This document shows positions 11,346 through 21,800 of a stretch of 64,000 nt of DNA, piece after piece. Both the position numbers and the translations under genes were made by a program. Origin of the DNA: Plazaster borealis (taxonomy: Eukaryota > Echinodermata > Asteroidea > Forcipulatida > Labidiasteridae). The stretch is from the NCBI GenBank assembly GCA_021014325.1, contig CM037459.1:17262501-17326500 (forward strand), given 5' to 3'. Under the pieces are notes generated by a model. That model worked only from the letters and a program-made list of their open reading frames with translations, did not search any database and was not told the DNA's origin. Positions within the stretch are counted from its first letter, which is position 1, and each line of letters starts with the position of its first letter.

Positions 11346-11953
11346 AATAAAAACAAATAAGGAAAATAAATAAAGTCGTACTTAAAAAAAAATATATAAA
11401 GAAAAATCGAAGTATACGCTGTGGTGTAGGGTCCTAATCAAAATTTGCCTATGAGGTTTTTAGAATAAAATTAAAAAATTAACAACCCTGAAAAGTATCA
11501 TACTTACTCGTCTTTACGTGTTACGTTTTAGACGTCCAGTTTCATTACCTCGTTCGTCTGCGTGATCAACAGAAAAATGAAAAAAAGTTGATAATGTTCG
11601 ATAAGGTGAACCGAAGTTGAATAGCAACTACTTCTAAAAATGAAAATGATGGAGATATGCATGTTTGTTCATACATGCATGACTTGCGAAGCTATTGTCG
11701 TTAGGGTTACAACGTAAAAACAAACAGCTCACTATCCCTCGATATCGTTATTCCTTATTGCGTAACACTTGTTTTTCTGAATGCGCGCCCAGCACGCCGG
11801 GTTCTTACAGACGGGGAGGGCGCATTGGCGCATTTTAAAGTTTTTGATGCAGGGGTCAGGCTACTACACGCTCGCGATCGCGCTCATAAACGGACGTGAC
11901 GCGTAAATTATTCCACGAGCGAAAACTTTCTCTCAACACGCAATGTATAGCCG
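11346..11953. other. Intergenic, no recognised content
   Basis: A-rich sequence follows the SINE tail, then a CpG-bearing stretch (about 11780-11930). I see no gene or repeat. Confidence 0.4.
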
Positions 11954-11962
11954 GTGTCCCAG

Positions 11963-12160
11963 TAGCCTTTAGTCAAGGCGCACCGCAGCACCCCAGCCCA
12001 GATATCACGTACGAAAAAAGACTAGCGCGAGCGGAGAAGCCAGTCAGTGCGCAGTCCGAAAACTGACTTTCATTTGTAGCAAGCGCTTCGCGGCTTCGCC
12101 GCTCGCGCTAGTCTTTTTTCGTGCGGCTGGGGTGCCGCGGTGCGCCTTGACTAAGGGCTA
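11963..12160. mobile_element. 198-bp MITE with long TIRs and 9-bp target duplication
   Basis: Perfect 9-bp direct repeats GTGTCCCAG flank the element at 11954-11962 and 12161-12169. The tips are TAGCC(T/C)TTAGTCAAGGCG on both ends in inverse orientation, and similarity runs about 70 bp inward through CACCCCAGCC and AAAAAAGACTAGCGCGAGCGG. The element is almost all stem. A 9-bp duplication is typical of Mutator-type (MULE) transposition, so it is probably a MULE MITE. GC and CpG content are much higher than in the surroundings. Confidence 0.85.
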
Positions 12161-12186
12161 GTGTCCCAGAGAAATATGTCCCCGCG

Positions 12187-12382
12187 GCCGGTGTGTGGCT
12201 GTCCCCCACATTATTAATGGTTAATGAAAATTAGCATGGCTGGAGGAGGATGAACCAAAAGAGGGCGCTATCAGAAGAAGTTTGTTAACAGTTCGCCGTA
12301 TGGATGGGTGGGGCGGGGACAGAATCTCCGCCGGGGGGGGGGGGACACAGAATCACAGAATCTCCTGCCACACCGGCCCTTT
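12187..12382. repeat. GC-rich inverted-repeat element (possible MITE)
   Basis: GGCCGGTGTGTGGC near the left end is answered by GCCACACCGGCC at the right end, with G-rich runs inside. No clear target duplication is seen. Confidence 0.45.
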
Positions 12383-12792
12383 CACGAATGTACATCATGC
12401 ACAGGCTGAGGAAGAGTCATTAGGGCTACCCGAATATGAAGTTTGATGTGCTTTGCCACGCAAAACGGGGCAAACCATTGATCTCCATTTAATGGAGATT
12501 AATGGGGCAAACCGATGGAGGGGGGGGGGGGGCTTGGGCAACTTGCCTATTTCGCCCGGGTGAATGACTCAATCCTCCAGGCGAAATAATAAGTCGATCG
12601 GATGGGTTAGTTATATTCGGGACATGTTTTTCTTCCATGTCCTAAATATGCTTCATTAACTATTTGGGGGTATTTTCTTTACGTCGAACATTTTGGGACC
12701 ACTTTGATTCCCACCTCAATGGTTCTACGTACGCTTGTTTGTTTTTGTCACACTGACACCATGCCAATAGAGGGCTCACTTTCAATTTCAGT

Positions 12793-12804
12793 TAAGATGG
12801 CGAC
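12793..12804 (+). promoter_or_regulatory. TISU-like start context of SUPT7L
   Basis: TAAGATGGCGAC matches the short-leader initiator SAASATGGCGGC at 10 of 12 positions and holds the chosen ATG (12797). Upstream in-frame ATGs at 12719 and 12761 exist without a stop between, but their contexts are weaker. The transcription start is probably only tens of bases upstream. Confidence 0.45.
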
Positions 12805-15800
12805 GTCCATAGTCGAGAAAAAGAAAGATGGAAAATCATCATCGAATTCAACGATCATGAAGCAGGTATTTATATTATTAGGGAATTCCTGAAAGAGTAC
12901 AATGTATACGAATTAATGAAACAAGGTGTGTGTTTCGAACGACGGACGACTTTGGATTGTATGAATTATCAGATAAAGTACTGCAGTGTGCACTGCTAAC
13001 TAGCTGGCTAGTGCTATAGCCGGTACCAGGGCTAGCCCTGGTAGGACGTCAGTCAGTGCCACTGCACTGACGTCCTGGGTATAAAGATCCTTTACAATGC
13101 AAACAAAATTTGTATTAACATTTTAAAATATGTTTACCTAATTTGAGAAGCTGAAACTCTAGTCACTTATTCTTGGTGCCTTTAATTACACTTTTGCTGA
13201 GTTCAAAACCTATCAAATACATCCATGAATGACATTATTTCCGAAAATAAGTCCAAGTTGTGCACTGGCGCTGTGACTCCGTCGTGTTGCCGCCCGGAAG
13301 AAAAAGCGTTCAGTGTTACGGGTTAGACAGCGCCCTCTTTTGTGGACTTGGTTCCATGTCAGTTGAGGTTGTCGCAACGAATGGGTCAATTTCCATTTTA
13401 TTTTCACAATAATGTCATCCAAGGATAAAATTGGCAATTCTGAATAGAGCAGGCGTAAGGTTCAGGACACAAGGAACATGTGAGTCACGTTTCAGCTTCC
13501 TCAAAAAGGTACAAATATGATAAAAAATGGTTATAAATTTTGTCGCAATGCCTGAGGACCTTTATACCCTGGACTCCGTCGCGTTGTATGCAACGGAGGA
13601 GTCCAACCTGGGCTAGCTAGTGCTAGTGCATGCTATTATTATTATTAAGCCCTGGTGGTAGGACGTCAGTCTTAGTCTTGAGTCAGTGCCACTGCACTGA
13701 CGTCCTGGGTATAAGGCTGCTTTGCAATGCGAACACAAATTTGACTACAATATTTTCCTATTTTTACCTTATTTGAGAAGCTGGAATTCCGCTCATATAT
13801 TCTTGGTGACATTTACTACACTTTGGATGAGTTCACAACTAACAAATATATCCATATGGGTGAGATTATTTCCAAAAATATGTCGGAGTTCTGCACTGTA
13901 ATTTTAACCAACATGTACATGTCTACCGCTCAACCATGTAAAATCATATGCGCATGTGTGAAATGCATAGCAACCCGACATGGGCGTTTCATTTGTGGGC
14001 GTGTTTGTTTTCATTCTTGTCACGCATGGTGCTTGCTTAATCGGATATACACGTGCGTGTGTACAGTGGTTTTCGGCCAAAATTGATGGATGACTCAATC
14101 GTGGTTGCTATGCGTATACAAAACTCACACATGCGCGTTAGCCTTTACAAGCTTTTGGTTTATGACGTGCAGTGATGGAGCCGTAAATGTCAATATACTT
14201 TCACAAATAATAACATCAAAGGAGAAAATTCAACAATTTTCAAACCGGCCTCCATGGAGTTCCGGCTACAAGGAACATGTGAGTAAAAGTTTAGCTTCCT
14301 CAATAAGGTCAAAATATGAAAAATTTGAAGTGTAAATTTTGTCACAATGCTACAGAACCTTTATACCCTGGACTCCGTCGCGTTGATGCAACGGAGGAGT
14401 CCAACCTGGGCTACTAGTGCTACAGTGTTGACCGTTGTTTCATTTTATACTCCGCATTTACGGAATGCGAGTCCAACTCGGTCCCATTTAAACCTGCCCC
14501 AAAGGTCAACTCGGTCCCTATTTCATAGTCAACTCTGATGGACAGAATAGATGGTTTAGCCCGGGTTCGGTTTATTTACTTGGTTGGAATTTTGATGTAT
14601 CATCCATGATGTATCAACATGATCAATCAAGCCGATGCACAGTGACACTAACTTTTCCAAATCCATGGCCATCATGGCCATAATAGGCCTAAAAGGGCTA
14701 GTGTGACAATCACTGAATCAGCAACTAGTGATGATCTTTTGAATGGAAACTCACTTTTTTTGCCAAATAATGTACATACCAAAATTCTCTTACAAATTAT
14801 TGTACGCTTGCGGTGAGTGCATTAAAATAGTTTTGTGCAAGCTAATTTTTGTGGAATTTTATGAATAATCTCTGATCTGACAATCACTCGTTTAAACATC
14901 ATCAGCACCAAGATGTTTACTGATCATGAGTTCTGATTCGACTCCCTGAAACAGCGGCATAACCTATCTAGTCTCTTTTTAAGTTTCCATTCAAAAGATC
15001 ATCACAGTTCCTGATGCTATGTGGGGTTAGGGGCCAAGAAGCGGAGGGAGTCCAGCGTATTGGCAAATGGGGCTATAACTTTTCCACCTGACTTATTTAT
15101 ATCGCGGTCCTTTTGAATATGATTTTGCTTTTACTTTAGCAAAATTTGGCATGACTTTGTTAAGTTTCTTTACTTTTAGGTGAACAAAAAGGGAAACCAA
15201 AACCTGTATAAAAAGTATCCCAGAAATCTGAGGATCTATTGGTTTTTTTGTATGATTGGTTTCCTTATTTTATTTTATTTGTTTTTTTAATTTGTTTATT
15301 TGCTTAAATTGGCAATCAACCAGGATGGCAGGTACGCAATTTGTGTTGTCGTAGTTTTTTTGTATTTTTTTTGTATACCCTGATACCAATGGACACCTGA
15401 TATTTAGTTTCAATTCAATTAAATTTCAATTCAATCTTATTTATTTCATCACAGTTTACAAGCAAAAAGTGAAATTTGTTTTCCTGGTGTGTACTAAAGC
15501 ATTCAAGTTTTTCCCCTGAATCATCAGCAAGCCAAGCAGTCACATCACTGGGGGGAGTTTATCTTGAACCAATCCCCACCCAAGGCTATGTCAGTAGTGG
15601 ATATGGACTCCCCATCCCTAAACCCTAAATCCATAGACCTGGAGGGACCTCATCTGCATCAGCCGTCATCGCATCACAAGACAAGTGCTCACCAACCGTA
15701 AGTAAGGCCTGGAATATCATTTTTATACTAAGCCACCTTTTCAAAGAGCACTTGGCAAAATAACACAACACTGTTTATGGGAATAGATTGAACTGAAGTG

Positions 15801-18800
15801 ATTATGAATATGAAGACCATTATTGCTAAGAGTTTAATGATTGTTGGTATCGGCTGTTTGCATGTAATAATAATAATAACAATAAAGCATTTATAAAGTG
15901 CTTTTTACATTGATTTTAATGCGCTGTACAATAACAAATTATTTAAACTTACAGAGGATATAACAAACGATATACAACAATAGTTCAAACTTAAATTACA
16001 AACAGATGGGTTTTTAGCAAGTGGCTTTGAAGAGTTTAAGAGATGAGGCCAGATGGATGTCTAATGGGAGGTTATTCCATAATGTCCGTGCACGGACTGT
16101 AATTGCTTGTTGACTCTACCGCAAAAATCCAGCATTATGTGTTGTAAATCAACTCTGCAATGTTGACTGATCTGTACATATCTCTTGACTCACAGGTTGC
16201 CATCAGAGTTGGTCCGTCCGGATGCCATCAGCATCCATACCATTCAGTTATTCCGGAACAATCGACGCATCCGGACTATCATTGCAGCTTCTCAGCAGCT
16301 CCAACAAGAAAGCAGTGTAAGATTGTTTTCAAATCAGCAACAAGACTCTCTAGCAATTACAAATGTGTACTTGGACTAAGTAAACTCTTTCTAAGGTTAG
16401 GTTAGGAAAAGGTTGAAATAATATGCTTTATTACAATGGGAAGTGGTAACAGTTTTCTCGTTTTGAGTCTAGTTTAATATTTCAAGGAAATGCAGCTCCT
16501 TACTTCAGACGGCATTCACTTTACTGCATCACTCAAAGTGGCTCTTGTTAATGGGTTACCGATGTTGAATCATTAAATTGGATAGTAATAGTAATTGGAG
16601 CTTATTTACTAAGTGGACAAAAGTGCTTAAAGGCACTGAACACGTTTGGTAATTGTCAAAGACCAGTATTGTCACTTGGTGTATCCCAACATATGTATAA
16701 AATAACAAGCCTGTGAAAATTTGGGCTCAATTGGTCAATAAAGATGCAAGAAAATGATGAAAGAAAAAACACCCTTGTTGTACAAATTTGTGTGCTTTCA
16801 GATAGGAATAAAAGGCTTCTTGCAAGAAGTCTTTTATTATTTTAGTGAGAAATTACCTCTTTCTCAAAAACTACGTTACTTCAGAGGGAGTCGTTTCCTA
16901 CAATGTTTTATACTATCAACAGCTCTCCGTTGCTCGTTACCAAGTAAGTTTTTATGCTAACATATATTTTGAGGAATTACCAAACGTGTACGATACCTTT
17001 AATAGTAAAGGATTGAAAAATGTGTGTTAAACAAAGTCTTAACCTTAACCTTTCTGTATTTGTTGTTGCTTGTAGAAATGGGAGGACAGGAGTAACAGAC
17101 CAAGGCTGCAGTCACTGCCTGCTACACCACTGTTATTGTTGCCCTCTAAGAAAATGAGCACATCTGCCAGTGACAACAGTGGCCACAATGGGCATAGAGA
17201 GGAGTAAGTCACCATGTTCTAAGACTAATTCAATTACTCATCACACCATGGGCATAGAGAGGAGTAAGTCACCATGTTCTAAGGCTAATTCAATTACTCA
17301 TCACACATTGGGCATAGAGAGGAGTAAGTCACCATGTTCTAAGGCTAATTCAATTACTCATCACACATTGGGCATAGAGAGGAGTAAGTCACCATGCTCT
17401 AAGGCTAATTCAATTACTCATCACACCATGGGCATAGAGAGGAGTAAGTCACCATGTTATAATAATAAATAATAAATAAACATGACATTTATTTAGCGCC
17501 TTTTACCAGAGGATACAAAGCGCTGGGACTACAATTTGTTCCTGCAAGGTATATGTGGAGGTTCGTTTGAAGGATGAGGCCTAGTCATTTATAGCACCAT
17601 GCAATGGTTTACAAGGTGCTGTGGCGCAATATGCTGCCGATCAGACCAGGAACACCGGGGCGAATCCCTTCTCTTTACGATAAGTGCACTGGGTTCTTTT
17701 ACCTGCATTACACAACACATGGGACCAACGGCTTTACGTCCCATCCGAAGGACGAAGCATGTGGTTAAGTGTCTTGCTTAAGGACACAAGTGTCACGACT
17801 GGGATTCGAACCCACACTCTGCTGATCAGAAACACCAGAGCTTGAGTTCGGTGTTCTTATCCGCTGGGCCACGACACGCCACAAGGCTAATTCAATTACT
17901 CATCACACATTGGGCATAGAGAGGAGTTAATTGTTGTCTTTATTTCCCAATTTAGCTTCTTACACCATCCTCTCCCACTTTGGCTCTTCTCAAACCATTC
18001 AAATGATTTTGAATGATCTGTGAATGACTTTGATGAAAAAAAGCATAAACCCTTAACTGACAGTCAGTTCTGTTTTGCTTTGCCATTTCAGTTTCTCTAG
18101 ACCGAAAATGCATACAAGCACTGTGGAAATAGATGAAGTCACTGCCAGAAAGCTACGCAGAAGAGCCATTGCTACACTATGTGCACATGCTGGCTATGAA
18201 AGTAAGTACTCACTGAAGGTTTTCCTTATTTCAATTATTTGTATAAACATCCCCCTTTGTTTCCTCATTATCTTGAAAGGGTTTAATTTGTTATTACTAA
18301 TGCCTGAAGACAGATGCTGCCCAACATGTGTATTGTCAATTGAAACAATGAAGAAGGTCTATAAAACTCTCTGGCTTAGCAGGCTTCATCGTCTTGACCA
18401 AACAGGGCCAGGCAAACTTCCAATTTCTAAAGGTATCTTATCAAATATATTCCTGAACTCAAGATTGTAAACAGAGTATTTGTCACATTTCTTGTTCTGT
18501 TTGTATTTAATTGTATTATGTATTGCTCATCATCATATCTCGACCACAAATCATTTGATGTAAGTTGGATGGAACACGACTACATGTTACAACACCTTCT
18601 CCACCATTATATGACACTCCTCATCCTACCTCTTCATCCTGTCCAAGTATAGATGCCTTCTCAATGGTTAAGGACTAATTGCGTTAAGAATCTGATAATT
18701 GTTTTTCCTGTTGTGTATGGTACTACACAAGCCTGTGTGTTTTATGCTGGTGATGTTAACTCTGAAATTGATTTCTGCTTTTCTGATATTGTTGTGATGT

Positions 18801-21800
18801 GAAAAGAGTTTATTTTTCAATTAAGTTGTATCTTTCCTGGACATTCTATGAATGCATACATGAAAGAAATATATTGAAATTGTTGTACTGATTTAATTGC
18901 TACTAGTATTTTTGTCATACTCCACTGTGTGCAAAAAGAAAGGAGTGAATGTTGTTTTTCATGTTCCCAAAAGTGATCATACTATTTTTGTCTCTTATAG
19001 CCTCTATTTAGTTATGTTATATGAAATGGGAGATAAACAAGATTGCTGCACTCCAGTAATGGTATATTCAAGATACATTCTTGTTTATTACAATCAAGTT
19101 TGGACATGATTAAACTGACCGAACCCTACTTTCTGATTAACTCTTATTGATAGTGAGTCAAGAATCTGCTGTTGAGACCTTAGCCGATGTCTTACAGGAA
19201 TACATGATCAAAGTATGTAAGTTACTCAGGGCAGCGGTGGACAGGGAAGCAGTGACTGGGTCTACTGGATTCCAGGTTAGTGATCAGTAGTGTTATACAG
19301 GTCTTGAGACTAGTCTCACTCATCCTGTGGTCAGATAATGGCCATTAGGCTTCAATACAAGAGCGAGCCATTTTGGGGGTAAGGTTTGGTGTAAAACAGT
19401 AGAAATTTGACTTCTAGAGAAGCAGTTGATAAACAAATATAGTATTTGATTTCTTTATGTTGTGTAAATTGTAAACAAGTGTAAGACATTTTAATGACCA
19501 TTTGTCTCTTTGACATTCATTTACTAAGATATTGTTTATTTTTTCCCAAAGTGTCATGTAGTTGAAACCTTTTGTGAGTTGAATGCACCATATAATAGTA
19601 TTCAGTCACAAATCCTGATAAACTATGATTCTCTGTATTCCAAGGATTCCTTGTCCCAAGTCTTGCAGGAGATCGGTGTTGGGAGCACAGACACCCTCTT
19701 CAAGTTCTGGAGTAAAAAAATCAAGGACCATCATAAAGCCATGCAGAAAAGAAATACACAACTCCGAGAACAATATGACAAACTAAGGGTGAGTTGAGTA
19801 GTGAATATGATGGTATTAGAATATTGTATCCTGCAATTACAACAGAACAATTTGACTAACCAAGGATGAGCTAATGACAGGCCTTGAATTAACCCATGCC
19901 AGCCATTGCTCTGTGTAATTTGAACCACCTCCCTTTTTGGGGGAGGGGAGGGTTGCAAGCTATTTGAAAATTTGTTATTTAATTAAATTTTTTGTCAATG
20001 AAAATTAGAAGTGAAACCAGTGGAACCTTTAACTGTTTAAAATGTGTGTATTTTCAGAATCCTGGGGATGTTCCAATGTCAGGGGATGGCAAGTCACCGA
20101 GGTAGGTCTTTTGTACTCTCTTGTCTGTCTATGTCCCCTACCCTGTCACCTTATCTCTCCTTGACACTTTGTACACACAATGCATAGATTGTTCTTAAGG
20201 ATATTTCAAAAACTTTAATTGCAGCATGTTCAAGAAGTAAATTGAGCCTCTATACACATGAGCTATTCTTATAGCTGCCCTTAATCACTGCTTAATGCAA
20301 CAAGATTCAACAGATTCAAAAAGTTGTTGGATGTTTATGACCTCAACTTTTGTACTATTGTTGCATTCTTCTTGCTCATCATCGTTCTAACCTTGGATTG
20401 TATTGCATTCAACAGAGTTCAAGTAAAATATTAAATTAGAGGGTTAGAGAAAAGTTATTTTTTCCATAATTTGAATGTTTAATACTCAGATTGCTTGAAA
20501 ATAATGTTGTAATCCACTGAAATTTTATTTCTTGTAATCCACTGATTTGGGATTTTTCTTAGGGTAAAAGAGGAACCCTTTGTGGACATCCAATTTCCAG
20601 ACAGTGAACAGGACTCCTCTGAGGTCACACCTGATGTAACACAGCACCCAAATAATCAGCCATTGAATTTCCAGTCCCTCTCCAATCTGGAATTGGAAGA
20701 GCAGACAAGGGCATCGACCAACATTACAGAAGACGAGAATCAATGGTATCCAACAACCTACGTCAAGACTGAACCAGTGACTGAGGCTGGTACCAGCAAG
20801 CCTGATGATGAAAGAGATGTGGAAACACAAGAGCAAAGTGACCAGGTGAGTGGTATAGACATTTAGAATAACGATGTCAAAAATGGTGTCATCTCTGAGA
20901 TCAATGGAAAGCACATCATTGACTGTGTTTGTTTCACTCTAGATTCTGTTCTGTGCAAAGTCAAATAAGGACTTCTTTTGAATTTAAATATGTGTGGTAT
21001 CGTATAAAAATATTGTAATTGATAAATAGTTATGTCAAAAGATCATTTGTAACAGGTATTAATAAATACCTTGGAGAGTTTATGCATTCTGATTGGTCAA
21101 AGACTGGTCATGTGGGGGGTGTATTAATATGTGATATAAAAACCGGCTCTGTGAAACAGCAAATAAATTGCTCCTAAACAATCAAATTGTGTAAAAACTA
21201 TAATTAATTTATTTTATTTTATGAGAGATCGCCTAACATCACAAGGCCGGACGGCCACTTCAAATCAACTACCCCCTTCACAGTCCGTAAGGATGTAGGC
21301 ATGGGTATCATCCACTAGGAGCCTGGCTGGTAGAGCAGAATGCACTACCTTCCCAACTTTTTGAGAAGCAATTATGGTTAAGTGCCTTGCTCAAGGGCAC
21401 AAGTGTCATGAACCCACATCGAACCCACACTCTGCTGCTGACAACACCAGAGCTTGGGTCTGGTGAACTATACCGCTGGGCCACGACATGTCATGTTGTG
21501 CGGGACACTATCGAATAAACTGTTTTCTATATGTGTATTTTTGTTTTTTTATTTTGGCAAGAGATTTTGGTGCCGTGTGCCTGCGCATACCACGCATATG
21601 CTTGAATAGGCAAACAATGTATCAAGTTAAGGTAGCTGGTAGGCACACGAATCCGACATAATGCTAACACCAACCAAATTAATTCCGTTAGTATTCAAAG
21701 CTCATAGTCTGGTCAAAAATCACAAATTCTGATGTTTGTTACTGGGGTTTTTTCATTAAAAGTATTCATTAATGGGAATAACAGTGTGATGACAGCGGTG

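Noticed and set aside
17170..17472. 100-codon frame encoding a 20-residue tandem repeat
   Set aside because: It arises because the 60-bp period is a multiple of three; it is out of frame with SUPT7L exon 4 and crosses its donor.
20525..20914. 129-codon minus-strand open frame
   Set aside because: Antisense shadow of SUPT7L exon 9, which is well supported.
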